Source of the DNA: Stenotrophomonas maltophilia D457
GTDB lineage: Bacteria; Pseudomonadota; Gammaproteobacteria; Xanthomonadales; Xanthomonadaceae
Length of the DNA stretch: 64,000 bases
Direction of reading: 5' to 3'
NCBI RefSeq assembly: GCF_000284595.1
Contig: NC_017671.1
Coordinates: 1,211,001-1,275,000 of the forward strand
Part shown: piece by piece, positions 44,158 through 52,941 of the stretch
How positions within the stretch are numbered: position 1 is the first letter of the stretch
Layout: the number at the start of each line of letters is the position of its first letter
Notes under the pieces: model-generated
Databases searched by the model: none
What the model was told of the DNA's origin: nothing
What the model saw: only the letters and a program-made list of their open reading frames with translations
Position numbers and translations under genes: made by a program

Positions 44158-44224
44158 GTTGTAGAGCCGGGCCCATGCCCGGCTGCGTGTCGAGAAGCCG
44201 AGCATGGGCCCGGCTCTACACAAC
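44158..44224. repeat. SMAG-type REP pair
   Basis: GTAGAGCCGGGCCCATGCCCGGC and its inverted partner GCCGAGCATGGGCCCGGCTCTAC, with extra pairing GTTGTAG / CTACACAAC at the base. Confidence 0.88.
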
Positions 44225-44268
44225 ACGACCCGCAGCCGTCACCATGGCGGGCCCGCTTTCTGTCATGG

Positions 44269-45405
44269 ATGGTTGCAGTGCTGAGTACGATCGGTTTGTT
44301 GATGGGCCTGTATGTGGCCTGGCGCCTGTTCTGGCCGCTGCGCATGCCCCTCGGGTTGAAGGTCGTGCTCTCGCTGCTGGTGGTGGCCATGGCCGTGCAG
44401 CCGCGCATCGTGGCCACCTTCTGGGGCACGATGGCATCACCGGAAATCCCGAGGATGGCCATCGCCGTCCTGGCCACCGGCTCCACGGCGGTGCTGCTGC
44501 TGGCGTTGCTGATGCTGGTGCTGGATGTGGGCCTGCTGCTTTCGCGCCTGCTGCGTTGGCCGCGCATCGTATCGGCCCTGCGCGCCTCGAAGCTGCGGCC
44601 GTTGGCCGGCCTGCTGGCGCTGCTTGTGAGTGGCTATGGCGTCAGCCAGGGCATGGCCGTGCCCCAGCCCAGGCAGATCGACGTGGCGATCAAGGATCTG
44701 CCTGCTGCGTTCGACGGCTATCGCGTGCTGCAGCTGACCGACATCCACGCCAGCCGCCTGCTGACCGGCGACTGGGTGCGCAGGGTGGTGGACGAGAGCA
44801 ACGCGCTGAAGCCGGACCTGATCGTGATCACTGGCGACCTGATCGACGGCAGCGTCGAGGCCCGCCGTGACGACGCGCGCCCGTTGGCCGATCTGCAGGC
44901 GCCGGACGGTGTCATCGCCATCACCGGCAACCATGAGTACTACGCGCAGTACCAGGACTGGATGCAGGCATTCCGCGCACTGCGCATGCAGGTGCTTGAG
45001 AACAGCCACATGCAGGTGCGGCGCGGCGACGCGGCGCTGACCATCGCCGGTGTCACCGATCCGGTGGCGGCGCGCTATGGCCTGCCGTTGCCGGATCTGG
45101 ATGCTGCGCTGGCCGGTTCCGATCCGTCCGCACCGGTGATCCTGCTTGACCACCGCCCGCGCAATGCGCGCGAGGCGGCGGCGCGCGGGGTAAAGCTGCA
45201 ATTGTCCGGGCATACCCACGGCGGGCAGATCATCGGCATGGACCAGCTGGTGAAGCGGGCCAATGGTGGCTTTGTCTCCGGCCGCTACGACGTGGAGGGG
45301 ATGACGCTGTACGTGGGCAACGGCGCGGGCCTCTGGGCCGGTTTCCCGGCGCGCATCGGCGTGCCTTCGGAGATCACCCTGATCACGCTGCGCCGCGCGC
45401 CTTGA
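44269..45405 (+). CDS. Membrane-anchored metallophosphoesterase
   Basis: The 378-aa protein has four N-terminal membrane segments (residues 1-135), then a calcineurin-like phosphoesterase domain. Metal motifs are LTDIHASRL, ITGDLIDG, TGNHEYY and LSGHTHGGQI. The family includes YkuE-like lipid-linked phosphatases. The start ATG 44269 lacks a strong ribosome site; a GTG at 44278 is possible. A perfect long hairpin follows the stop. Confidence 0.9.
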   Translation: MVAVLSTIGLLMGLYVAWRLFWPLRMPLGLKVVLSLLVVAMAVQPRIVATFWGTMASPEIPRMAIAVLATGSTAVLLLALLMLVLDVGLLLSRLLRWPRIVSALRASKLRPLAGLLALLVSGYGVSQGMAVPQPRQIDVAIKDLPAAFDGYRVLQLTDIHASRLLTGDWVRRVVDESNALKPDLIVITGDLIDGSVEARRDDARPLADLQAPDGVIAITGNHEYYAQYQDWMQAFRALRMQVLENSHMQVRRGDAALTIAGVTDPVAARYGLPLPDLDAALAGSDPSAPVILLDHRPRNAREAAARGVKLQLSGHTHGGQIIGMDQLVKRANGGFVSGRYDVEGMTLYVGNGAGLWAGFPARIGVPSEITLITLRRAP

Positions 45406-45413
45406 CCTGATGT

Positions 45414-45454
45414 GGGGTCAGATCCCTTTGCCTTTGGCAAAGGGATCTGACCCC
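45414..45454. repeat. Perfect 19-bp-stem hairpin repeat (GGGGTCAGATCC family)
   Basis: Positions 45414-45432 and 45436-45454 are perfect reverse complements (GGGGTCAGATCCCTTTGCC) with loop TTT, 8 bp after the phosphoesterase stop and 7 bp before the convergent gene stop. A diverged copy lies at 52822-52861. It likely works as a bidirectional transcription or mRNA-end element. Confidence 0.85.
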
Positions 45455-45460
45455 GGCCCG

Positions 45461-46099
45461 TCAGGCCGCCCGCAGCGGCGGCCGCGCATGCGCACTTCGA
45501 CGCAGGGCCTGCGCCCGCTTGGCGATCCAGCGCACCACGAAGGCGGTGAACAGCAGCGCCGACGGCACCGCATACCAGAAGTTGCCGGGCACGCGCTTGA
45601 AGTACGAGTAGGTGAACACCGCCGCGATGATCCACATGCCGGTGACGTGCAGGCGACGCCAGGCGGTGGGTCCCATGCGCCGGGCGAGCCCCCGGTGCGA
45701 GGTGATGGCCAGCGCCAGGATGGCGATGTAGCCCACCGTGCCCGGGAGGTTGGCCAGCGCGGAGCGTGCTGGCCAGAACGCCGGGTTGAGGATGCCGAAA
45801 CTGGTGATGGCGACTGCGTGCAGCAGGTGCGAGAACGCGAAGGACAGGCCGATGATGCGCCGTTCGCGCAGCAGGAACCGGGTGAACGGGCCGGGCAGCA
45901 GGGTGGCGAAGGAGGATGCCGTGAATGCCGCCAGGAACAGCAGGAACGATGTGCGGGCGGTGAGCCGGATCGCCGCGCGGCTGCCTTCGGCTGCATCGGG
46001 ATACAGGGCGAAGGCGGTCAGTGCGAACGCGATCAGGACCACGGCGATGGCTACGAACAGACGCCAGCCGTGCAGGAAGGAAATGTTGGAAGCAGCCAT
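45461..46099 (-). CDS. Ferric-reductase-like heme membrane protein
   Basis: The 212-aa protein has about six membrane segments and conserved-type histidines (FAFSHLLHAVAI; WRRLHVTGMW), as in ferric-reductase-like/YedZ transmembrane domains that bind heme b. The frame is open to 46222, but the ATG at 46099 follows GAGG and the extension would read through REP elements. It is the last gene behind the DUF692/DUF2063 pair, separated by a REP cluster. A redox role in metal-peptide maturation or metal reduction is inferred. Confidence 0.78.
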   Translation of the reverse strand: MAASNISFLHGWRLFVAIAVVLIAFALTAFALYPDAAEGSRAAIRLTARTSFLLFLAAFTASSFATLLPGPFTRFLLRERRIIGLSFAFSHLLHAVAITSFGILNPAFWPARSALANLPGTVGYIAILALAITSHRGLARRMGPTAWRRLHVTGMWIIAAVFTYSYFKRVPGNFWYAVPSALLFTAFVVRWIAKRAQALRRSAHARPPLRAA

Positions 46100-46124
46100 G
46101 ATGAGACCTCGAAGTAGGGGGCGG

Positions 46125-46182
46125 GTAGTGCCGGCCGCTTGCCGGTCAATGAACGGGTAGTGCCGGCCGCTGGCCGGCAACC
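46125..46182. repeat. Two SMAG-type REPs in direct orientation
   Basis: GTAGTGCCGGCCGCTTGCCGG (from 46125) and GTAGTGCCGGCCGCTGGCCGGC (from 46158) lie inside the operon between the DUF2063 and ferric-reductase-like genes. Confidence 0.85.
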
Positions 46183-46917
46183 TCAGAAAGCAGGCAATGC
46201 AACCAGCACCCCCGCCGTGCACAGCTCGCCCAGAACGGGCACGCAGGCAGCACGCAATGCGTCCGTTGCCACGTCATGTGTTTCGGACAGCGCCTGCAGT
46301 GCCTCATCCACACGCGCGCCGTCGTCACCGAAGACCGAAAGCAGCGCGTAGGCCAGCGGTGACGGTTGCTCGACCTTCAGGCTGAAATCGGCGCGGCGCT
46401 GGATCACCAGCAGCGTGGGAGCTGCGCCCAACACCGGTTCCAGCCCCTCGTCCTCATGCACCGGCCACCGGTACCCAAGCACCCGCACCAGCGGCGAAAC
46501 CGCCAGCACATCACTGTCCTCGGGTAAGCGCTGCAGCAGACACCCAGCGCCACGCGCTTCAATGTGCAGCGACTGCTGCGTGCTCTCGTAGTGCGCCAGT
46601 TCCGCCGCCCAGCCCGGCAGTGCCAGCGTGTCCTGCACTGCCAGCCAGGCCGCGAACTCGCCGGCGATCCGTGGGAACAACGGGGTCTGGCAGGTGTGGC
46701 GGGCGTAATAGTGCGCCACGGTGTCGCGCCAGCGCGACGTGCCCAACTGCTGTTGCAGTCGCGGCAGGCTGCCGGCCAGCAGGGTGTCCAGGCTGTCGAT
46801 GCACAGGCGGCGGTATACCGCCAGCCTGCGCGCCTCCACGCCATCGGGTGCGGTCTTTGCAGGGTCCCGCACATGATCGGCCCAGCGCCGTTGCAGGGTA
46901 GCCAGCGGCTCAGCCAT
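46183..46917 (-). CDS. DUF2063 (HvfC/MNIO partner) protein
   Basis: The 244-aa protein has the DUF2063-type opening ([40 protein letters not shown]) and a mixed C-terminal half with [14 protein letters not shown]. In known clusters this protein is the partner that helps the DUF692 iron enzyme engage its precursor peptide. The start overlaps the DUF692 stop by 8 bp, indicating coupled translation. Confidence 0.85.
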   Translation of the reverse strand: MAEPLATLQRRWADHVRDPAKTAPDGVEARRLAVYRRLCIDSLDTLLAGSLPRLQQQLGTSRWRDTVAHYYARHTCQTPLFPRIAGEFAAWLAVQDTLALPGWAAELAHYESTQQSLHIEARGAGCLLQRLPEDSDVLAVSPLVRVLGYRWPVHEDEGLEPVLGAAPTLLVIQRRADFSLKVEQPSPLAYALLSVFGDDGARVDEALQALSETHDVATDALRAACVPVLGELCTAGVLVALPAF

Positions 46918-47755
46918 GGGCCACCTCCGGCCAACGTGCCTCAGCCTGTGCCTGGCGGATCTGCGCGACCTCGGCCAGCAACCCGGCCAGCGGCGGGAAG
47001 TTGAAGTCGCGCTCGAGCAGCGTGGGACGCACGCCCACCCGCATGTAGGCCTCGCGCAACAGCGCCCAGACCACGCCTTTCACCGGCGCACCATGGGTAT
47101 CGATCTTGAAGCCGTCGTCTTCATCGAAGTGGCCCGCTACGTGCAGCGAGGCGACACGGTGGGACGGCACGTGGGCCAGGAATTCGAAGGCGTCGTAACC
47201 GTTGTTGCAGGCATTGACGAAGACGTTGTTGACGTCCAGCAGCAGGTCGCAGTCGGCTTCGGCGAGCACGGCGTTGATGAAGTCGATCTCGCTCATGTCC
47301 GCGCCGGCAACGGCGTAGTAGGAAATGTTCTCCACGGCGATGCGCCGGCCCAGCATGTCCTGCACCTGGGCGATACGGCCGGCGACATGGTGAACGGCCT
47401 CGGCGGTGAACGGCAGTGGCAGCAGGTCGTAGACATGGCCACCGGCGGCGCAGTAGCTCAGGTGTTCGCTGTACAGCTGCACCTGGTGCAGGTCGAGGAA
47501 GGCACGGGTCTGTGCCAGCAGGGTGCGGTCCAGCGGATCAGGACCGCCCAGCGACAGCGACAGGCCGTGGCAGGTCAAGGGGTGGCGCTCGCTGAGTTGG
47601 CGCAGCGCGTCGCCGTGTGTACCGCCGACGCCGATCCAGTTGTCGGGGGATACTTCGAGGAAGTCGATGGCACCGGCCGGCATGGCCAGCAGTTCGTCGA
47701 TCAGGCCACGGCGCAGGCCAAGACCGGCGGCATGGGTGGGCAGGGGCAGGGACAT
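46910..47755 (-). CDS. DUF692 multinuclear non-heme iron oxygenase (MNIO, HvfB/BufB-like)
   Basis: The 281-aa TIM-barrel protein has DUF692 blocks [60 protein letters not shown] and [13 protein letters not shown], which carry the His/Glu/Asp metal ligands. MNIOs (e.g. MbnB) modify cysteines in precursor peptides to oxazolone/thioamide or related groups. The upstream gene encodes a cysteine-rich precursor with the EGKCG motif, so modification of those cysteines is a strong inference. Confidence 0.92.
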   Translation of the reverse strand: MSLPLPTHAAGLGLRRGLIDELLAMPAGAIDFLEVSPDNWIGVGGTHGDALRQLSERHPLTCHGLSLSLGGPDPLDRTLLAQTRAFLDLHQVQLYSEHLSYCAAGGHVYDLLPLPFTAEAVHHVAGRIAQVQDMLGRRIAVENISYYAVAGADMSEIDFINAVLAEADCDLLLDVNNVFVNACNNGYDAFEFLAHVPSHRVASLHVAGHFDEDDGFKIDTHGAPVKGVVWALLREAYMRVGVRPTLLERDFNFPPLAGLLAEVAQIRQAQAEARWPEVAHG

Positions 47756-47809
47756 GGCGGATGCTCCACAGAGAGCGCCGCCTTGAAGGCGGCGCCGGGT
47801 GAACGTCGA

Positions 47810-48286
47810 TCAATCGGCAACGCGGGAGAACAGGCCCTTCGGCATCGGCTTGCCGTTGGCGGTGTAGACGCTGCGCAGGTAGTCGTGCGCTTCCTGCTCG
47901 CTGATGTAACCGTCGTGGTCGGTGTCGATGCGGTCGAACTCGGCGGCACGCTTGGCGGCCACAGCGTTGAATTCGGCACGCGAGACCTTGCCGTCGTGGT
48001 CGCGATCAGTGCGGGCAAACGAGGCGTCGCCGCACTTGCCTTCGCCACACTGGCCCTCGGCCACCTTGGCCTTGCCGGCGGGCTTGCCGGTGGTGGCCTT
48101 GTTGGCCCCGCACTTGCCTTCACCGCACTTGCCTTCGGCGGCGGCGCTCATGGCCACCGCGCTGATCGCCAGCGGCTGGATCGCCGCGGCCTGGCCGGCC
48201 AGCAGCAGGCCACCGGCCAGGGCGATGCCGATGGCACCGATGCGCGGCAGGCGGGAGGAAGAGGTGTTCTTGGTCGAGATGGACAT
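47810..48286 (-). CDS. EGKCG-repeat RiPP precursor fused to EF-hands (HvfA/bufferin-like)
   Basis: The 158-aa protein has a signal-like segment (residues 15-35, LAGGLLLAGQAAA). A cysteine block follows with EGKCG at 51-55, 56-60 and 82-86 and EGQCG at 77-81 (four Cys in total), joined by a Lys/Thr/Gly linker. Two canonical EF-hand loops sit at D94-E105 (DRDHDGKVSRAE) and D121-E132 (DTDHDGYISEQE). EGKC-type repeats next to a DUF692 gene mark a metal-binding RiPP precursor; copper is the usual metal. The EF-hand C-terminus is the unusual part. Start: AAGGAG lies 8 bp before the ATG at 48286. Confidence 0.9.
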   Translation of the reverse strand: MSISTKNTSSSRLPRIGAIGIALAGGLLLAGQAAAIQPLAISAVAMSAAAEGKCGEGKCGANKATTGKPAGKAKVAEGQCGEGKCGDASFARTDRDHDGKVSRAEFNAVAAKRAAEFDRIDTDHDGYISEQEAHDYLRSVYTANGKPMPKGLFSRVAD

Positions 48287-48381
48287 GGTGGTGACTCCTT
48301 GGGAAAGCACGCGGGGCGTGCGGGATGGACGCCGCCGAAGAGGCGACGGAAAGCGAAACGCGCGGGAACAGGGGAGTCGGC

Positions 48382-49026
48382 TCAGGCGGCGCGGCGACGG
48401 CGCAGCAGATGGCCCAGCACCAGCACACCGCCGAGCAGGGCACCGCCGAAGCCGATGCCGGGCAACAGCGCGGCAACCGGCAGCAGCAGGGCGATCAGGC
48501 TGACGCCCCAACCCAGGCCGTCATTGCGTGCCGTGGCACGGCCGGACCCGGCCAGCAGCCGGTCCACGCTGAGTGCGCCACCGCCGTTGAGGATCAGTGG
48601 CAGCAGCATGGCCAGGAACAGCAACGGCAGCTTGAAGTTGCCGTAGCCCTGGTCGGTGATCGCATAGCCCTGCCAGAGTTCACCCAGGCCGTTCCATTGG
48701 TCGGGCCAGTGCACGGCGGCGATGGCAACGATGGTGAGTACCCAGAACACGTAGGCCACCGAGCGCGTGGCCAGGCCGAGCAGCAGCATCACCGCACCCA
48801 CCAGTTCCAGCCACGTGGCCAGCTGCCAGTTCAGCGACGCGGGCAGTGTCGAGAACGGGAACGGGAAGCGGCCTTCCAGGTCGGCGAACCAGTTCTGGCC
48901 GCCCAGCTTCTCGCGGCCGGATTCAAAGAACTCCCAGGCCAGCAGGGTGCGCAGCGCCAACGGCGAGAGCCAGCGGCCGACGGCGTCCAGGCGGGGCGTA
49001 TACACGGAAGAAGCGGTGCTGATCAT
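48382..49026 (-). CDS. DoxX-family membrane protein
   Basis: The 214-aa protein has about five membrane segments and DoxX-type blocks [30 protein letters not shown] and [16 protein letters not shown]. DoxX proteins often accompany DUF692/DUF2063 genes. It is the first gene of the operon, 95 bp before the precursor, so the precursor may also have a separate promoter. A role in redox or export of the modified peptide is inferred. Confidence 0.85.
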   Translation of the reverse strand: MISTASSVYTPRLDAVGRWLSPLALRTLLAWEFFESGREKLGGQNWFADLEGRFPFPFSTLPASLNWQLATWLELVGAVMLLLGLATRSVAYVFWVLTIVAIAAVHWPDQWNGLGELWQGYAITDQGYGNFKLPLLFLAMLLPLILNGGGALSVDRLLAGSGRATARNDGLGWGVSLIALLLPVAALLPGIGFGGALLGGVLVLGHLLRRRRAA

Positions 49027-49140
49027 GGTGGTGTCCTGCGGGCCAGTGGTCGATGGAAGCCATTCCAGGCGGCGCAGGTATCGGCAACGTGTGCCGTTGC
49101 CCGGGGTTTTGTCAGCGACTGTGGCCGCGGCCGGGGTTTC

Positions 49141-49292
49141 GTACAGTCAGATACAAAGACGATGCGCGGATGCGCATCGGGGCGTTGCGCGCCCGCGTGC
49201 GGGCAGCGATATCCACCCGAAAGCGCCCGGCCAGGACCGGCGCGCGAATGTATCCCACTGTAGAAACCCGCCTGCGCCCTACAGTCCGGTAC
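49141..49292. promoter_or_regulatory. Three related 14-bp elements in the divergent control region
   Basis: GTACAGTCAGATAC (49141-49154), GTATCCCACTGTAG (49250-49263, inverted) and CTACAGTCCGGTAC (49279-49292) share the pattern STACAGTNNGRTAC. They lie in the 341-bp region between the DoxX operon (minus) and the hydrolase operon (plus). Probably binding sites for one regulator; which one is unknown. No other gene lies in 49027-49367. Confidence 0.55.
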
Positions 49293-49367
49293 AACTCCGC
49301 GCTGCGGAGAAACAGCGCCGATACACCGGCAGGCGGAAATGGCCACTCCCAACTCCGGAGTGCCCCC

Positions 49368-50159
49368 ATGATCCGTACCTGCTTGCTGGCCGCCGCTCTC
49401 GCCCTTGCCGCCGCCGCCCCTGCCTTCGCTGCCCGGGCCGATACCGCTGCACCGCCCACCGTCATCCTGGTGCACGGCGCGTTCGCTGATGGCTCCAGCT
49501 GGAGCAAGGTCATCAGCACCCTGCATGACTGGAAGCTGCCGGCGGTGGCCGTCCAGAATCCGCTCACCTCGTTGGCCGACGACGTCGCCGCCACCCGTCG
49601 TGCGATTGCCGCTGCGCCTGGCAAGGTGGTGCTGGTCGGCCACAGCTGGGGTGGCACGGTCATCACCGAAGCGGGCAATGACCCGAAGGTGCAGGCGCTG
49701 GTGTACGTGGCGGCGTTCGCGCCGGATGCAGGGCAATCATCGGCGCAACAGGGCGAAGGCTTCCCGGTCGGTCCGGGCCTGGCCCGCCTGCAGGAAAGGG
49801 ACGGCTACCTGACGTTGCCGGCTGACGCTGTCGCCCAGGACTTCGCGCCGGACGTGATGAAGAAGTCGGCCGCACTGCTGTACAGCACGCAGGTCCCGTT
49901 GAAGGCCAGCGCGCTGGGCGAAGTAGTGAACGTTGCGGCGTGGCGCAGCAAGCCGAGCTGGTACGTGCTCAGCCGTGACGATCGCATGCTGTCGCCGCAG
50001 CTGCAGGCCGCCACCGCAAAACGCATTGGCGCGCAGCTGCAATCGATCGGCAGCAGCCATGTGTCGCTGCTTTCGCATCCGGCGCAGGTGGCCGACAGTA
50101 TCCTGGAAGCGGCGGGGGTGAAGCCGGCGGAACTGCCACTGGCCGAGCAGGGGGGCTGA
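49368..50159 (+). CDS. Secreted alpha/beta hydrolase
   Basis: The 263-aa protein has a signal peptide (about residues 1-24) and an alpha/beta fold with the oxyanion block ILVHGAFADGSSW, nucleophile S93 in GHSWGG and a likely catalytic His in GSSHVSLLSHP. The substrate may be an ester. The ATG at 49368 follows CCGGAG; upstream in-frame starts have no ribosome site. It precedes the thioredoxin-like gene by 3 bp. Confidence 0.85.
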   Translation: MIRTCLLAAALALAAAAPAFAARADTAAPPTVILVHGAFADGSSWSKVISTLHDWKLPAVAVQNPLTSLADDVAATRRAIAAAPGKVVLVGHSWGGTVITEAGNDPKVQALVYVAAFAPDAGQSSAQQGEGFPVGPGLARLQERDGYLTLPADAVAQDFAPDVMKKSAALLYSTQVPLKASALGEVVNVAAWRSKPSWYVLSRDDRMLSPQLQAATAKRIGAQLQSIGSSHVSLLSHPAQVADSILEAAGVKPAELPLAEQGG

Positions 50160-50162
50160 GCG

Positions 50163-50708
50163 ATGGCCGGCCTGCGTGCGTACGTGCTGCCGTTGCTGAT
50201 GGGCGTGCTGGGTGGGGCTGCGCTGTTGATGGCCTGGCCCAGCCCGGAGGCCGATGCGCAGCCGGCACAGGCCGTTCCCGCCGCCGGGTTCGACGGTGGC
50301 GGGCCCTGGCACAACAGCCCGCCGCTCACACTGGAGCAGTTGCGGGGGAAGGTGGTGCTGGTCGAGTTCTGGACCTACACCTGCAGCAACTGCCTCAACG
50401 TGGCGCCGTATGTCCACCAGTGGCATGCGCGCTACGCGTCGCAGGGCCTGAGGGTGATCGGCGTGCATACGCCGGAGTTCGCCTATGAAGGGCTGCCTGG
50501 CAACGTGCGCAAGGCCATCGCACGGTTGGACATCGCCTGGCCGGTGGTGCAGGACAACCAGTACCGGATCTGGAACGCCTGGGGCAACCGCTTCTGGCCC
50601 GCACTGTACCTGCTCGACCGGCAGGGGCGGGTGGTCTACCGCCATTACGGCGAGGGCGACTACGCACGTACCGAAAGCGAGATCCAGCGCCTGCTGGCCA
50701 ACCCCTGA
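50163..50708 (+). CDS. Thioredoxin-like protein, TlpA/DipZ type, periplasmic
   Basis: The 181-aa protein has an N-terminal anchor or signal segment (residues 8-28) and a thioredoxin fold with C74-S-N-C77 in WTYTCSNCLNV. A typical DipZ-C-terminal-like stretch (GLRVIGVHTPEF; VVQDNQYRIWNAWGNRFWPALYL) includes the cis-Pro region. A disulfide reductase role is inferred. It is co-transcribed with the hydrolase. Confidence 0.85.
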   Translation: MAGLRAYVLPLLMGVLGGAALLMAWPSPEADAQPAQAVPAAGFDGGGPWHNSPPLTLEQLRGKVVLVEFWTYTCSNCLNVAPYVHQWHARYASQGLRVIGVHTPEFAYEGLPGNVRKAIARLDIAWPVVQDNQYRIWNAWGNRFWPALYLLDRQGRVVYRHYGEGDYARTESEIQRLLANP

Positions 50709-50765
50709 GCCGCGCTACCATGGCCGCACCGCGCGGCCTTGACCTTCGTCCTCATCGAGAACGCA

Positions 50766-51506
50766 ATGAACCACGTACCGCACATCCTGGTCGTCGACGA
50801 TGACAGCGAGATCCGCCAGATGCTGGCCGATTACCTGCAACGCAACGGCCTGCGCGTGAGCCAGGCCGACGGTGGCCGGGCCATGCGCGCGCTGATGGAT
50901 ACCCATGCCGTGGATCTGGTCGTGCTGGACGTGATGATGCCGGGCGAGGACGGACTGAGCCTGTGCCGTAACCTGCGCGCCGGCAAGCATCGTGCGGTGC
51001 CGGTGGTGCTGCTGACCGCCCGCGACGACGAAACCGACCGCATCATCGGCCTGGAAATGGGCGCTGATGACTACGTGACCAAGCCCTTCTCTTCGCGCGA
51101 ACTGCTGGCACGCATCAATGCGGTGATCCGCCGCACCCGGATGTTGCCGCCGAACCTGCAGGTGAGCGAAGCCGGTCGCCAGCTGGCCTTCGGCGAGTGG
51201 CGCCTGGACACCACCGCACGCCATCTGCTGGATGCACAGGACACCGCGTATCCACTCAGTGGCGCCGAATTCCGCCTGTTGCGCGTATTCCTCGATCACG
51301 CCAATCGGGTGCTCAGCCGCGACCAGCTGCTCAGCCTCACGCAGGGCCGCGATACCGAACTGTTTGACCGCTCGATCGACCTGCTGGTCAGCCGCGTGCG
51401 GCAGCGCCTGGGTGACGACGCACGCGAGCCGACCTACATCAAGACCGTGCGCAGCGAAGGCTATGTGTTCAGCGTGCCGGTGCAGTTGCTGGGGCCGGAC
51501 GAATGA
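50766..51506 (+). CDS. OmpR-family response regulator
   Basis: The 246-aa protein has a receiver domain with acidic pocket D11-D13, phospho-acceptor D55 (LVVLDVMMPG) and K106 (TKPFS). The C-terminal winged helix ends IKTVRSEGYVFSV. The start is ATG 50766; the longer frame from 50739 adds nine residues. It overlaps the kinase gene by 4 bp. The thioredoxin-like gene lies 57 bp upstream, so a common transcript is possible. Confidence 0.93.
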   Translation: MNHVPHILVVDDDSEIRQMLADYLQRNGLRVSQADGGRAMRALMDTHAVDLVVLDVMMPGEDGLSLCRNLRAGKHRAVPVVLLTARDDETDRIIGLEMGADDYVTKPFSSRELLARINAVIRRTRMLPPNLQVSEAGRQLAFGEWRLDTTARHLLDAQDTAYPLSGAEFRLLRVFLDHANRVLSRDQLLSLTQGRDTELFDRSIDLLVSRVRQRLGDDAREPTYIKTVRSEGYVFSVPVQLLGPDE

Positions 51507-52816
51507 ACGCCACCGCACGCCGCCCACGCTGGCCGCGCACGCTGTCGGCGCGGCTGCTGCTGGTGCTGCTGGGCGGACTGGCGCTGGCCCACGCACTGTC
51601 CTTCAGCCTGCTGTTCTTCGAACGCTACCAGTCCACCCGCAGCATGATGCTGCGCAACCTGGACGAAGACGTGGCCGTGAGTGTTGCGCTGCTGGAGCAC
51701 CTGCCCGCGGACCAGCGCGATGCCTGGGTGCCGCGGCTGGAGCGGCGCACCTACCGTTACCTGCTGCGCCCGGCCGCGGCCGGACCGGGGCTGCAGACCG
51801 ATCGTGCACGCCAGGTCAGGGCGATCATCGATGACAGCCTGCAGCACCGCTATCCGTTGCAGGCGCGCCAGGTGGCTCGCCTGCCGGAGCGGTTCGAGGT
51901 GGAACTGCGCCTGCACGACGGCACTCCCTTGACCATTGAAGTCACCCCGTCGGGCCTGCCGCTGGCGCGCTGGCTGCCCGCCATGCTGCTGGTGCAGCTG
52001 GCGCTGCTGCTGGTGTGCGCGTGGCTGGCGGTGCGCCTGGCCATGCGCCCGCTGCAGCAGTTGTCGCATGCGGTGGAGCATCTGCAGCCGGGCAAGGACG
52101 GGCCTGCACTGCCTGAAGATGGCCCGGCCGAAGTGGGCGGCGCAGCAGCCGCGCTCAACGCACTGCAGGCACGCATTCGTGGCCATGTCAGTGAACGCCT
52201 GCAGATCCTGGCCGCGATCTCGCATGACCTGCAGACCCCCATCACGCGCATGAAGCTCCGGGTGGAGACCCTGCCTGAAGACAGCACCCAGCAGCGGCTG
52301 CTGGCCGACCTCGACCACCTTGGGCAACTGGTGCGCGAGGGTGTGGCCTATGCGCGCAGCAGCCACGTCGCCAGTGGCGCGCCGGTGTCGATGGACCTGG
52401 GCGCGTTCCTGGCCAGTGTGGTCGGCGATTACGAGGACATGGGCAAGCCAGTCAGTGGCGGTGCGCCCGCTGGACTGGTCGTGCAGACCTGGCCGCAGCT
52501 GCTGCGACGGGTGGTCGGCAATCTGGTCGACAATGCACTCCGCTACGCCGGCGCTGCCGAGATCGAGGCCGGCCGTGACGAGGCCGGAAGGGTATGGATC
52601 GGAATTTCCGACCGTGGCCCGGGCATCCCCGAGGACCAGCTGCAGGCAGTGCTGGCGCCGTTCCATCGGCTGGAAAGCTCGCGCAATCGCGATACCGGTG
52701 GCACTGGCCTGGGACTGGCCATCGCGGTGCAACTGGCGCAGTCGCTGGGCGGCTCGCTGCGGTTGCGCAACCGCGAGGGTGGCGGGCTGATGGCTGAGCT
52801 GCAGCTGCCGGGGTAA
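51503..52816 (+). CDS. Sensor histidine kinase (EnvZ-like)
   Basis: The 437-aa protein has TM1 (about 16-38), a periplasmic sensor of about 115 residues, TM2 (about 157-178) and HAMP. HisKA carries H241 in AISHDLQTPITR. The ATPase domain shows N344 (NLVDNALRY), G1 DRGPGIPEDQ and G2 GGTGLGLAI. It forms a cognate pair with the response regulator. The signal is unknown; the small sensor domain has no cysteine or histidine cluster that would point to metal sensing. Confidence 0.92.
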   Translation: MNATARRPRWPRTLSARLLLVLLGGLALAHALSFSLLFFERYQSTRSMMLRNLDEDVAVSVALLEHLPADQRDAWVPRLERRTYRYLLRPAAAGPGLQTDRARQVRAIIDDSLQHRYPLQARQVARLPERFEVELRLHDGTPLTIEVTPSGLPLARWLPAMLLVQLALLLVCAWLAVRLAMRPLQQLSHAVEHLQPGKDGPALPEDGPAEVGGAAAALNALQARIRGHVSERLQILAAISHDLQTPITRMKLRVETLPEDSTQQRLLADLDHLGQLVREGVAYARSSHVASGAPVSMDLGAFLASVVGDYEDMGKPVSGGAPAGLVVQTWPQLLRRVVGNLVDNALRYAGAAEIEAGRDEAGRVWIGISDRGPGIPEDQLQAVLAPFHRLESSRNRDTGGTGLGLAIAVQLAQSLGGSLRLRNREGGGLMAELQLPG

Positions 52817-52821
52817 CGGGC

Positions 52822-52861
52822 GGGGTCGGATCCCTTTGCGGGAGCGAAGGGCTCTGACCCC
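52822..52861. repeat. Imperfect copy of the GGGGTCAGATCC hairpin repeat
   Basis: Left arm GGGGTCGGATCCCTTTGC (52822-52839) and right arm GCGAAGGGCTCTGACCCC (52844-52861) pair with one mismatch and two G.U pairs, 5 bp after the histidine kinase stop. Related to 45414-45454. Confidence 0.78.
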
Positions 52862-52941
52862 GATGTGGGATCTGTGACGTTCCTGCACGGCCTTGGGATC
52901 GGCGATCATCTGCAGGGAGTGTCGAAACCAGGAAGCACGCA

